Shown: positions 16,087-24,342, counted from the first letter of the stretch. The stretch: 34,237 nucleotides of DNA from Ignisphaera sp. (GCA_020833345.1 JAJHQM010000009.1:1-34237); one strand, 5' to 3'. Numbers and translations are program-made. Notes: generated by a model from the sequence alone, not told the origin.

Positions 16087-16162
16087 TCTTTTTCATAACA
16101 GAAACTTAACATAAATTCACTTAAAATTTGTTTTGGCAAAGGCCAGGGGATTACGATAAGTG

Positions 16163-16603
16163 TCATTCTTCTTCAAATAATTCCTCCTGCTCTTCTTCAG
16201 CAACACTAAAGCTCCTGAATTGTTTCATTGCCTCACCAAGAGGTAAACCCGCTTTCCTTAGCTTAGCAGCTAAGTTGCCCCACCTCTCTCTGAACTTTGA
16301 TGGTACTAATGGTCTAACTCTCTTAGTGGTTTTTCTTGGTATGTAGTCTTGCTCCATGCCGGGTAGCGCTAAGGCCCCGTCAGGAAGCTCTATCAACTCA
16401 TCTCTTTCTATTAATCTTATCAGCACCTTTCTTAATCTATCTTCACCGGCAATACCTGCAAAGAGTTCTCTAAGCTCTTTCCACATCATAGGTCTACCAT
16501 TACTCTTTATAATCTCTTTGATAAGGCTCTCTAACTCCTCCTCCGTAGGCGCTTTGAATACTTCTAAATCCACATCTTCATAAAGCTTTTTAATACGCAT
16601 CAT
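16163..16603 (-). CDS. Unknown protein with winged-helix-like region and acidic tail
   Basis: A 146-residue protein. Residues about 20-80 (EEELESLIKEIIKSNGRPMM, then LRKVLIRLIERDELIELPDG) read as a small winged helix: three helices followed by a beta wing. Then comes a basic linker (IPRKTTKRVRPLVPSKFRER) and a helix, and the last 15 residues are nearly all Glu. The start is ATG (two in a row); CATs at 16601-16603 and 16598-16600 fit. The basic middle and acidic tail suggest a nucleic-acid or ribosome-associated role. No named family recognised. Confidence 0.75.
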   Translation of the reverse strand: MMRIKKLYEDVDLEVFKAPTEEELESLIKEIIKSNGRPMMWKELRELFAGIAGEDRLRKVLIRLIERDELIELPDGALALPGMEQDYIPRKTTKRVRPLVPSKFRERWGNLAAKLRKAGLPLGEAMKQFRSFSVAEEEQEELFEEE

Positions 16604-16745
16604 AGTATCTCACCTTATATTTTTTCTTACCTCAATGTAATGAAAGAGCTTAAAAGTTTATAAGCTTTTCTGTGATGAACTCCGTAAAGCCTTCTTGCTT
16701 TTAATAGTGAATGCCTGCATAAAAACTAATTAGGGGCTTTAAGCA

Positions 16746-17036
16746 ATGAACAAGGTCAAATTAGTAATATTGAGTTCAACACCTGAAGACCTCTGGAGAT
16801 GTAGTAAGGTAGCTAATAAGGTTAAGAAAATTGTTTCAAAGTATGTTAATGTTGAAATACTACTATCACAGTCAGCGCCACCCGGTATTGCAATTAATGG
16901 AGAAGAAATAGTTGTGTGTAATCAAGATGATGCAGTAGACGATTTACTCATGAAGATAGCTCTAATGAGTAATAATGAGAAAAAACTTGATGGCATTACA
17001 GCTGCTGCTGGTACGCTAGAGTCATACAGTGATTGA
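16746..17036 (+). CDS. Thioredoxin-fold-like small protein without a CxxC
   Basis: A 96-residue protein reading KVKLVILSSTPEDLWRCSKV, then a helix, then VNVEILLSQSAPPGIAINGE and a last helix. Strand-helix-strand followed by a Pro turn and an ING(E/K) hairpin is the layout of the Thioredoxin_3-like group, where the CxxC would sit after the first strand. Here only one Cys (in WRCSK) is present, so no redox pair can form. The ATG start follows AGGGGC about 7-10 bases upstream. The C-terminal 20 residues look disordered. It stands alone before the regulator gene. Fold assignment is by pattern only; function unknown. Confidence 0.65.
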   Translation: MNKVKLVILSSTPEDLWRCSKVANKVKKIVSKYVNVEILLSQSAPPGIAINGEEIVVCNQDDAVDDLLMKIALMSNNEKKLDGITAAAGTLESYSD

Positions 17037-17162
17037 ATATCTGCACGACTATGTCATGGAGTCGCCATGTTTACTATACTGTTATAAGCATTTTTACATT
17101 GCCGTTGTTCTTCAGTAATGTTAAAATTAAGTTCTATAGCTTATATTCCTGCTTTAACTGAA

Positions 17163-17172
17163 GTGATATAAA
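17163..17172 (+). promoter_or_regulatory. TATA-like promoter of the PRTase-regulator operon
   Basis: AGTGATATAAAG-like sequence lies about 25 bases before the ATG at 17192. This spacing would make the messenger leaderless or nearly so, as is common in archaea. Confidence 0.45.
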
Positions 17173-17191
17173 GACACTAAAAGGGATTTTT

Positions 17192-17911
17192 ATGAGTATG
17201 GACGAGAGGGAGCTTGTAGTTGAAACACTTCTTAGCTTAAAGAGTTTTTTCAAGTTTAAGGAACTTGAGGAAATTTTGGGCATAACTGTTCCAACTCTTT
17301 GGAGATATATTCATGGCGATATAAAACCATCTGTAGATAGGGCTAGGCAAATACTTTCAAAACTTTTAGACCAAGAAGTAGTGGGTAGGCTTAGGGAGAA
17401 GCTGATAAAATCTGATGACGAGGGAATTGTTAGAACTTACAACATTGTTTACAATACCAATCTTCTCAATTATACATCTATAGAGGCGTTCTTGTGGGCA
17501 CAAAACATGGGGTTTAGTACTGTAGCAACAGTAGAAGTTGACGGAATACCGCTGGCAACTTTAATTGCGAAGCGACTTAAAGCAAAACTTATTGTAATTA
17601 AGAAGAGGAAGGAGGTAGGTTATACGAGATTTATTGAAGTAAGCTACATTACGCAGGCACCGCCAGAAGTTATAACCTTGTATCTACCTGAAGGAGCTAT
17701 AGAGTACGGAGAAAAAGTCCTGGTTGTAGATGATCTTGTGAGAAGTGGAAGAACTAGTGCAGCAGTTTTTGAAGTGATTAAGAAAGCCGGTGGCAGACCT
17801 GCAGGGTTCTACGCCCTTATAGCCATAGGTGATAGCTGGAAACCTATAATAGAAAAGTATGTTGGTAGCAACTATAGGGTACTATTTCAAGTAGCTGAAA
17901 AGAAGTCATAG
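17192..17911 (+). CDS. GfcR-like transcription regulator: HTH plus phosphoribosyltransferase domain
   Basis: A 239-residue fusion. Residues about 10-65 carry a helix-turn-helix (FKELEEILGITVPTLWRYIH). The rest is a type I phosphoribosyltransferase domain whose PRPP loop is VLVVDDLVRSGRTSAA, with both acidic residues and the SGRT turn intact. Archaeal proteins of this plan (GfcR, formerly annotated as PurR-like or orotate PRTase-like) regulate sugar catabolic genes and are thought to sense phosphorylated metabolites. PRPP binding here is inferred from the motif. The ATG start fits a leaderless promoter. It heads a cluster with a phosphoesterase-like gene (13 bases on) and a radical SAM gene, so its target may be its own operon. 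Confidence 0.88.
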   Translation: MSMDERELVVETLLSLKSFFKFKELEEILGITVPTLWRYIHGDIKPSVDRARQILSKLLDQEVVGRLREKLIKSDDEGIVRTYNIVYNTNLLNYTSIEAFLWAQNMGFSTVATVEVDGIPLATLIAKRLKAKLIVIKKRKEVGYTRFIEVSYITQAPPEVITLYLPEGAIEYGEKVLVVDDLVRSGRTSAAVFEVIKKAGGRPAGFYALIAIGDSWKPIIEKYVGSNYRVLFQVAEKKS

Positions 17912-17924
17912 CCAATGAAGTACT

Positions 17925-18521
17925 ATGATTTTAAAAATTTTGGTATTATGTCATACAGAAGGTCAAAGATGTAATAGTACTGTCACTAGGATTGTAGGGA
18001 AGGAGTTTTTTGATGCAATACTACTATGTGGAGTTAGTGATTACCGAAAAGTTTTAGATTTAGATAGGAGAGTCTTTGGCATTCCATTATTGGAAGACGA
18101 CATCTACATCATAAGGATTTTAAAGGAGAAGGGCAGCTACATTGCAGGTACATGGCATCAGATTGAAAGGAGTCTCTGCGTAGGGGGCATAGACTCTAGA
18201 AACCCCTTTCAAAATGCTGAAAGGTTAAAGCATCAAAAGCCTTCTGAATGCAAATATGCAATAATACTGTCAAGTTACATGCCAAAACACTCGATGTGTT
18301 CAAAGGTAAGGCTTCTGAACAAAGAAGTGAGCATAGGGTTTGCACCATTATCAACATTAGCAAGCGAATTCCAAAGGGTGTTAATAATTTCCTGCACTAG
18401 CAATATAGAGAAAGAGGTGTGCATGGAGAGCTTCAACAAAAATACTCTCTTAATAGCGACTAAAAGATCCGTAATTCAAGTTACTGTGAATATGAGTACT
18501 TTAGAAGTTGAAGTAGTATAG
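17925..18521 (+). CDS. Metallophosphoesterase-fold protein that has apparently lost its metal ligands
   Basis: A 198-residue protein. The layout follows small archaeal calcineurin-like phosphoesterases (COG2129-like), most clearly in LCVGGIDSRNPFQNAERL. Each metal motif position is replaced. The opening DxH appears as LVLCHTEG. The GD motif appears as LLCGVSDY. The GN motif appears as FGIPLLEDD. The SH motif appears as ILSSYMPKHS. The GHxH motif appears as LIISCTSNIE. The protein also has many Cys residues (11). A metal-dependent phosphodiesterase activity is therefore unlikely; it may bind a nucleotide or a protein. The alignment is by eye. The gene starts with ATG 13 bases after the regulator and ends 7 bases before the radical SAM gene. 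Confidence 0.7.
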   Translation: MILKILVLCHTEGQRCNSTVTRIVGKEFFDAILLCGVSDYRKVLDLDRRVFGIPLLEDDIYIIRILKEKGSYIAGTWHQIERSLCVGGIDSRNPFQNAERLKHQKPSECKYAIILSSYMPKHSMCSKVRLLNKEVSIGFAPLSTLASEFQRVLIISCTSNIEKEVCMESFNKNTLLIATKRSVIQVTVNMSTLEVEVV

Positions 18522-18528
18522 GTATTGA

Positions 18529-20091
18529 GTGAGTAGAATGGAAGAGTTTGTAGCTCTTAAGCGAAGAAAAGAGAATTTCACAATTGAAAAGAGGGGAAGG
18601 CCTTCAGACATCAAAGTAGGAATATTCATGCCCATGCCTTATAATGCAGCACTATCTTCACTCTTCTTTCAAATGGCTTATACATACATAAACTCGCTAG
18701 AGGGGGTTATAGCATACAGGTACGTGTTTAATCTTGAAGAGAAAAGAGTTGAGGCATTAGATGAGAAACTTAGTCCTAGAAAGCTTGACTTACTGCTAAT
18801 TTCACTTCCATTTGAACTTGACTACGTCACAACTACGTACACTCTTCTTCACCTTAACTTACTAAAACGTGTTAAAAGTAGTGAAAAACCAATTGTAGTG
18901 GCAGGGGGAATAGCACCCACAGCAAATCCCCTACCTCTTTCTGATATCGTAGATGCTGTTGTTATAGGTGAAGCTGAAGAAGTGCTTGAAAACCTGGTCT
19001 ATAGAGCAGGAGAACCTAGTGCCATTAAGGCAGTTAGTGAGCTCTCCTGTGTCTTAACGTCGTCATTTAATGAAGTTAAGAGGAAGTGCTTTGTTGAAAA
19101 CCTCAACAAGGCTCCTCATCCTATACACCAGTTCTATTCACATGAAGAAGAGCCTGTTTATGGATATGGTATAAGGGTTGAGGTGTCTAGAGGGTGTCCG
19201 TATCTATGTGCATTTTGTATGGAGTCTCACGTTATGTACCCATTTAGGTATAGAGATGTTACAGTACTTAAGGAGATTATTGAGAAGGGCGTAGAGTTTC
19301 TCAAGGTACGTAGGGCAGTTCTATACTCTTTGTCTCTTTTTAGCGTGCCAAGCATGGATAAGCTTCTAAACAAGCTTTTGGAGCAGGGGGTAGAGGCATC
19401 AGTACCATCAATAAGGGTAGAACATGCTACAAGAGAAAGACTTGAGCTGATAAAAGCCCTGGGGCAAAGGACATTAACAATAGCACCTGAAACACTTTTA
19501 CAAGCCCATAGCTGTAAGATAGGCAAATGCTATATGGTAGACAGCTTGCTAGAAAGCTTAAGCTATGCTTACAAAATAGGCTTTAACCATGTAAAGCTGT
19601 ACCTCATTACAGGATTCCCAGGAGTATCGGTAGAGGAAGAGCTAAAGCACTTTGAGAATTTTATCTCAAGCCTGAAAAGCATTAGGAGAAGAGATTTTGT
19701 AGAGATTACATTAAACCCATTAATACCTAAACCCTGGACACCTTACCAATTCCTACCACCCATGTCGGTACTCAAAAACAGGCATACGCTAGAACAGTAC
19801 AAGAGAATTGCTAAAGGGGGTAATGTAAAGCTCATTACATTGGATGTCGAATGGGCCTTTGCTCAAGCCGTTATTGCGCTTGGAGATAAAAGTGTCTCAA
19901 AACTGATTATTGAATGGGCTCTCAATGGCATAGGATTAAAGGGTTTTAAAAAAGCTCTTCAGCTAGCTAGTAATGAGGTTAAAAACTATGTTAAAAATGG
20001 ATGGAGGGATCCTCCCTGGTATAGGTGTGTAGACCTAGGAATTCCAAAACTTTACTTAGACTTAAGAGCACGATACCTAAGTGCTTTGTAA
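18529..20091 (+). CDS. Radical SAM protein with N-terminal B12-binding-like domain (COG1032 type)
   Basis: A 520-residue protein. Residues about 30-190 look like a Rossmann B12-binding-type domain (KVGIFMPMPYNAALSSLFFQ, then IVVAGGIAPTANPLPLSDIV), which occurs in many COG1032 enzymes. The radical SAM core (about 215-440) carries the cluster motif SRGCPYLCAFCMES (CxxxCxxC) and a VKLYLITGFPG strand. A 4Fe-4S cluster and SAM are expected. The C-terminal helical region holds further aromatic residues. The substrate is unknown. The GTG start at 18529 is 7 bases after the previous stop; an ATG three codons later is the alternative. It overlaps the 3' end of the convergent MDR-like gene by 15 bases. 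Confidence 0.88.
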   Translation: MSRMEEFVALKRRKENFTIEKRGRPSDIKVGIFMPMPYNAALSSLFFQMAYTYINSLEGVIAYRYVFNLEEKRVEALDEKLSPRKLDLLLISLPFELDYVTTTYTLLHLNLLKRVKSSEKPIVVAGGIAPTANPLPLSDIVDAVVIGEAEEVLENLVYRAGEPSAIKAVSELSCVLTSSFNEVKRKCFVENLNKAPHPIHQFYSHEEEPVYGYGIRVEVSRGCPYLCAFCMESHVMYPFRYRDVTVLKEIIEKGVEFLKVRRAVLYSLSLFSVPSMDKLLNKLLEQGVEASVPSIRVEHATRERLELIKALGQRTLTIAPETLLQAHSCKIGKCYMVDSLLESLSYAYKIGFNHVKLYLITGFPGVSVEEELKHFENFISSLKSIRRRDFVEITLNPLIPKPWTPYQFLPPMSVLKNRHTLEQYKRIAKGGNVKLITLDVEWAFAQAVIALGDKSVSKLIIEWALNGIGLKGFKKALQLASNEVKNYVKNGWRDPPWYRCVDLGIPKLYLDLRARYLSAL

Positions 20092-20970
20092 GTCCACGAA
20101 GGCTGGAAACACAGGTTTTGATACAAAGTCTTGAGGCTTCAGCACTGGGATTCGTGACATGATTACGTCCCTAAATTTTGTGTAAACTGCTTCTCCTGAG
20201 GACATGTCACCAAATTGCATGAGCTTTATCATCACATTTCCCATGCCTATATCTGATAACCTTACTAAGCTTCTTAACGCTGGGTGAACAATTACTGTGG
20301 CATTGTCTTTTGCAAGCCTAAGTACCATGGATATTACCAGAGGGTTGCAAGAAGCAATTACAATTACATTAAATAGCTGGTCTCCTTCATAAATGGAGAT
20401 ATGCTCTCCCTTGATTACATCAGGCCATAGAGTGTGTTTAGGAACTGTGAACACTCTACATGAGTATTGCTGTGCTGCATAAGCAAATGGTATTATTGAA
20501 AGGTCTTTCCCTACAATTAAAACATTTGCACCTTTAACAACTTCAAGTAGCTCCCTGTTGATAGATAAGCATGCCACGGCCAAGGCCTCTAAATAGTTGT
20601 ATTCTCTAGCATTGAATGTAACAGCATTATTAACGTGAGTTGATAGAATTGATTGGGCACCCCCACCTGTTAATGTAAATGCTATAACTCTATCACCTTC
20701 TCTAAATTCACTAGCACCTACACCTACGCCAATAACCTTGCCAATAGCTATTGTACCTAGTGGATGGGGAGAATCTCTAGCCACAAGTAAGCACTTTGTA
20801 TAAGCTTCATCAGCTACTGACATATAGGCATAACTCACTTGAATAGCTACCTCTCCTAGTCTAACTATGAAGCTCTTGAATTCCTGAAGTAATGGTGTGC
20901 TACAGAAATTAACAACTATTCTGTAGTACAAGGGTTCTGAACCTAAGCTAAGACCTCTCTCACATAGCAT
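20077..20970 (-). CDS. Divergent MDR (medium-chain dehydrogenase)-like protein, probably not a normal dehydrogenase
   Basis: A 297-residue protein. The GroES-like part includes HPLGTIAIGKVIGVGVGASE followed by FREGDRVIAF, which resembles the zinc-ADH core. The nucleotide domain reads GANVLIVGKDLSIIPFAYAA and then a VFTVP strand. In this part the usual GxGxxG dinucleotide loop is replaced by GKDLS, and no standard Cys-His-Glu catalytic zinc set is apparent. It is shorter than typical MDR enzymes (about 340). The ATG start has GAGAGGTGA some 13 bases upstream. It diverges from the aminotransferase gene. It is probably a binding protein or an altered enzyme; substrate unknown. Confidence 0.65.
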   Translation of the reverse strand: MLCERGLSLGSEPLYYRIVVNFCSTPLLQEFKSFIVRLGEVAIQVSYAYMSVADEAYTKCLLVARDSPHPLGTIAIGKVIGVGVGASEFREGDRVIAFTLTGGGAQSILSTHVNNAVTFNAREYNYLEALAVACLSINRELLEVVKGANVLIVGKDLSIIPFAYAAQQYSCRVFTVPKHTLWPDVIKGEHISIYEGDQLFNVIVIASCNPLVISMVLRLAKDNATVIVHPALRSLVRLSDIGMGNVMIKLMQFGDMSSGEAVYTKFRDVIMSRIPVLKPQDFVSKPVFPAFVDLQST

Positions 20971-21126
20971 AAAAGCTTATATTTCACCTCTCGTTACTCT
21001 TCACACCCCTGGTGGCAACTCTTTGGCAAGATAATTAGAAGTATTAGCAGGTTTTATTCAAAGGAAATCGAAGCGATTTCAGTAATAGCATCAAATTCTC
21101 TTGAAATTCCTGAAGCTAGTGCTGAT

Positions 21127-22257
21127 GTGATAAACTTTGCCAGCGGTCTTCCAGATCCGAGAGCAATACCTGTTAGCGATTTAAGGGAAATTTTGATTGA
21201 AGTTATTGAGGAGTATGGCTACAAAGCACTGCAGTATGCCCCCACTAGAGGGTTGCCAGAGTTCATTAAGGTTCTCACACGTTTTGTACACAAGACGAGA
21301 GGGTTGAAGGCTTTACCAGAGGACATTCTCATAACTACTGGCTCCCAGCAAGCATTAGAACTTATTACAAGGCTATTTGTGAACCCAGGGGAAATTGTAA
21401 TAGTTGAAGAACCTTCATACATACTAGCACTTAACGTCTTCAAGCTTAGAAATGCTAACATAATTGGCATTGCTATAGATGAAAACGGGCTTAGAGTTGA
21501 CATACTTGAGGATACCCTGAAGAAGCTTCGTAGAGAAGGGAAGAGGGTAAAGCTCATCTATACCATGCCCTTGCACCAAAATCCGTCGGGTATTTCAATG
21601 TCTCTTGACAGAAGGAGGTACTTATTAGAGCTTGCCGAAGAACACGACTTTTTAATAATTGAAGACGATGCTTACGCTTTACTGGGCTTTGATGACTTAT
21701 TAACTCCGGCGCTTGCTTCAGAAGATAGGTTTGGCAGGGTTCTTTATTTATCTACCTTAAGCAAGACTTTGGCACCAGGCCTTAGGGTAGGCTATCTAAT
21801 AGCTCACGAGGATGTTATAATGAAACTTGCAGCGATTAAACAGGCATGCGATTTGGGGACCTCTACCTTAAGTCAAGCAATTGGGGCTAAGGCTATTGAG
21901 AAAAGCGTAATTGATAAAAATGTTGAGCGCATAAAAAGGCTTTACAAAATTAAGATGGATCTCATGATTGAAGCCATAGATGAATTCTTTCCTAAACATA
22001 TATGGAGAAGTAGCCCTGGTGGGGGGTTCTATGTGTGGGTAAAGCTCAATAGGGATATAGACACTGAAGAGGTTCTAAAGTTAAGCAGCAAATGTGGTGT
22101 GCTGTTTACACCAGGAAAGAGGTTTTGTGTAAATCAAGACCTTTGTAGAGACGCCATGAGGCTTAGCTTTTCAAATCCCTCAGAGGATAGTATAAAAATT
22201 GGCATTCAAATACTCGGGGACATACTACACAGTAACGTGAAAACGCCATGCTACTAA
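21127..22257 (+). CDS. PLP-dependent aminotransferase, LysN/ARO8-like class I family
   Basis: The listed GTG start gives 376 residues with all class I motifs: FASGLPDPRAIP, ITTGSQQALELITRL, MPLHQNPSGISMS, the Asp of IIEDDAYALLG, STLSKTLAPGLRVGYL with the PLP Lys, and late GGGFYVWVKL with the Arg of MRLSFSNPS. It transfers amino groups between amino acids and 2-oxo acids; LysN-like enzymes act in lysine or aromatic amino acid metabolism. The reading frame stays open upstream to 20968 and reads LFGKIIRSISRFYSKEIEAI, which fits the conserved N-terminal helix of this family. Yet no ATG, GTG or TTG lies in that frame before 21127. See the finding on this start. Confidence 0.85.
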   Translation: MINFASGLPDPRAIPVSDLREILIEVIEEYGYKALQYAPTRGLPEFIKVLTRFVHKTRGLKALPEDILITTGSQQALELITRLFVNPGEIVIVEEPSYILALNVFKLRNANIIGIAIDENGLRVDILEDTLKKLRREGKRVKLIYTMPLHQNPSGISMSLDRRRYLLELAEEHDFLIIEDDAYALLGFDDLLTPALASEDRFGRVLYLSTLSKTLAPGLRVGYLIAHEDVIMKLAAIKQACDLGTSTLSQAIGAKAIEKSVIDKNVERIKRLYKIKMDLMIEAIDEFFPKHIWRSSPGGGFYVWVKLNRDIDTEEVLKLSSKCGVLFTPGKRFCVNQDLCRDAMRLSFSNPSEDSIKIGIQILGDILHSNVKTPCY

Positions 22258-22601
22258 GTAGTGGAAAACTTGTTAAAAATCCTCAGCTGGTGATGAAATA
22301 CCTAGAGGAGCTAAAGAAAAGGGGCATAGAAATAGCAACTGTTATACCAGGTCGTGAAGAGCTAGAGATAGTTGAGAAGGCTGTAAAAGAGAAAATGAAT
22401 ATGCTAAGAGTAGTAGAAGAACTAATTAGGCACTTTAAGAGCAAAATAGATGCTCAACTAGCAAAAATCACAGTAAAGGAAGTACTCAGAGAGGAAGTAG
22501 ACGAAGATACAGCGTCATATTTAATAGCGAAGGAGCTAGCAGCATGGGTTTTAGAAATAGCAGAAACTTTAAACATTATCAAGATAAGCAGATTTCTCTA
22601 A
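22248..22601 (+). CDS. Small all-helical protein, unknown
   Basis: A 117-residue protein, overlapping the aminotransferase 3' end by 10 bases with an ATG start, so translationally coupled. It is helical throughout with two runs of heptad-like pattern (about residues 10-60 and 70-115: MKYLEELKKRGIEIATVIPG, then VEKAVKEKMNMLRVVEELIR, then AWVLEIAETLNI). No catalytic or metal motif and no membrane helix. It could be a helical-bundle partner of the aminotransferase. No family recognised. Confidence 0.75.
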   Translation: MLLSSGKLVKNPQLVMKYLEELKKRGIEIATVIPGREELEIVEKAVKEKMNMLRVVEELIRHFKSKIDAQLAKITVKEVLREEVDEDTASYLIAKELAAWVLEIAETLNIIKISRFL

Positions 22602-22659
22602 AACTTTCTCAGTTTCGACTAATAAACAATGTTAAACATGTCCTCATAATGTTTTATAA

Positions 22660-23418
22660 TTATCTCTTCTCAAGTCTTTTAAATATCGATTTTTCATGTA
22701 GTTCTAAAGCTAAAATCATGAACACTAGAGCAAATAAGACTGTAAATATTAAGCTAAGGTAAGGTGGTAAGAAGCTACTGCCGAGGTATTGCATTCTTAC
22801 AAAGTCTGCTGGGTATGTTATTGGCGATAGCAATGCTATTGGTAAAATCCATGAGGGCAATTGAGTTATTGGTACTAGGATTCCGCTGACAAACATTAGT
22901 GGCAATTTTACTAAACTTGATAATAGAACAACATCTGCTGGGGTGTCGGTGGGGATAGCTGAAAACATTACTCCTAGCGATGAGAGACCTACAGCTGTGA
23001 ATGTAATTGCAACTATGGTTAGGAATGGATTTGCAGGAGTAATATTTAGAATTGCACCTAGGGCTATTATAGGCGTTACGAATACCATTCCAAATATAGT
23101 TGAAGCCAAGACATCTCCAACAAGCACCCATCTAACTGTAACAGGCCTAGATAAAAGCATCTCAAGAGTCCTCTGCCGAGTTTCCCATGGAGCTATAATT
23201 GGAGTTACAGATGAAGCCGTAAAGAGTAGTGTTAGAGTTATCAAAGATGCCAAACCCTCCTTTAACTCCAACCCCTTGCCAGCATAAAATGCCATCCACA
23301 GAAAGATGGGGAAAATAATTCCTGTGACAACTATTGGACCCTTTGCGTAGTAGAGCTTAATATCTTTCCAGCATATAGCCCATACAGCCTTAAACATATG
23401 TACATACTCGTCCTTCAC
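22660..23418 (-). CDS. ABC-2 type transporter permease
   Basis: A 252-residue membrane protein with six hydrophobic segments: about residues 28-45, 58-76, 102-124, 130-155, 164-187 and 222-243. The first cytoplasmic stretch (FKAVWAICWKDIKLYYAKGP) leads into VVTGIIFPIFLWMAFYAG. This pattern, with WETRQRTLEMLLSRPVT between helices 2 and 3, is that of ABC-2 permeases, which export drugs, lipids or polysaccharides together with a separate ATPase. The ATPase gene precedes it by three bases, and a PadR-type regulator precedes that. The substrate is not visible. Confidence 0.92.
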   Translation of the reverse strand: MKDEYVHMFKAVWAICWKDIKLYYAKGPIVVTGIIFPIFLWMAFYAGKGLELKEGLASLITLTLLFTASSVTPIIAPWETRQRTLEMLLSRPVTVRWVLVGDVLASTIFGMVFVTPIIALGAILNITPANPFLTIVAITFTAVGLSSLGVMFSAIPTDTPADVVLLSSLVKLPLMFVSGILVPITQLPSWILPIALLSPITYPADFVRMQYLGSSFLPPYLSLIFTVLFALVFMILALELHEKSIFKRLEKR

Positions 23419-23421
23419 GAG

Positions 23422-24342
23422 CTACACCTCTCCTGTTGCTAATCTCACAAAAACTTCTTCAAATGAAGGCGGGGATACCTTGATGTCTAGTATATCAAGT
23501 CCATTTTTCTTAGCATATTCAATGATCTTAACTACCACTTCTGCAGGTCTAGAGCAAATAACTAGAAGCTTAGAGGACTGCACTTTGTATTCGTAAGGCT
23601 TTATAAAATCTAGTTTACAGTTTTCTAAAGGTTTATTGAACATTATGGTGACGTAAGTATAGGCTCCAGCTTTTATCTTAAGCTCACTAGGAGCTCCTTC
23701 AGCTACAATACGCCCATTCCTAATAATTGCTACTCTATCACAAAGTTCTCCCGCTTCTTCAATGTTGTGGGTTGTTAAAAACACGGTAATCCCCTCATTC
23801 TTCATCTCAAGGATTAATTCGCGAATCTTTCTCGCACTTAGGACATCAAGTCCGCTTGTAGGTTCATCTAAGAAAAGAACTTTTGGATTACCAATTAGCG
23901 CCATGGCGATTAATAGCTTCTGCCTCTGCCCCTTAGAGAGGTTCTTAGCTTTTCTATCTTTCATGTTGTATAGGTCTAAAAGCTTAAGTAAATTGGATGC
24001 TCTTTCCCTTATCTCATAGTTTGGGATACCGTAGAGACGTCCTACAAGTATGAGGTTATCCCAAGCTGAGAGGTCTGGATAAGGATTAGCCTCCTCTGGT
24101 ACAACGCCAATCAGTTTTTTAACTTTGATAGGCTCCTTCACAACGTCATGTCCCATAATAATTGCGTAACCTCTATCAGGCTTCAGAAGTCCTGTTAGCA
24201 TGCGAATTGTTGTAGTTTTTCCAGCACCATTAGGGCCCAGAAGACCGTATATCTCTCCTTTCCTTACTCTAAGGCTAACACCATTTACAGCTTTAACATT
24301 TTCAAAACTTTTATGAAGATCAAAAGCCTCAATAGCGTACAT
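23422..24342 (-). CDS. ABC transporter ATP-binding protein (export type)
   Basis: A 306-residue ATPase with every motif present: Walker A GLLGPNGAGKTTTIRML, Q-loop VVPEEANPYPD (with Glu in the usual Gln place), signature NLSKGQRQKLLIAM, Walker B VLFLDEPTSGLD and switch His in TTHNIEEAGE. The C-terminal 80 residues form the extension typical of CcmA/DrrA-like exporter ATPases. It pairs with the ABC-2 permease three bases downstream. Its ATG shares bases with the stop of the PadR gene (TGATG), so the three genes are one coupled operon. Confidence 0.95.
   Translation of the reverse strand: MYAIEAFDLHKSFENVKAVNGVSLRVRKGEIYGLLGPNGAGKTTTIRMLTGLLKPDRGYAIIMGHDVVKEPIKVKKLIGVVPEEANPYPDLSAWDNLILVGRLYGIPNYEIRERASNLLKLLDLYNMKDRKAKNLSKGQRQKLLIAMALIGNPKVLFLDEPTSGLDVLSARKIRELILEMKNEGITVFLTTHNIEEAGELCDRVAIIRNGRIVAEGAPSELKIKAGAYTYVTIMFNKPLENCKLDFIKPYEYKVQSSKLLVICSRPAEVVVKIIEYAKKNGLDILDIKVSPPSFEEVFVRLATGEV

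Noticed and set aside
16660-16700. GTGATGA-like C box before 16746
   Set aside because: No CTGA box follows within the usual spacing.
17405-17435. CTGA...TGATGA pair resembling a D'-C' core
   Set aside because: It lies inside the regulator gene, and no C or D box at proper spacing surrounds it.
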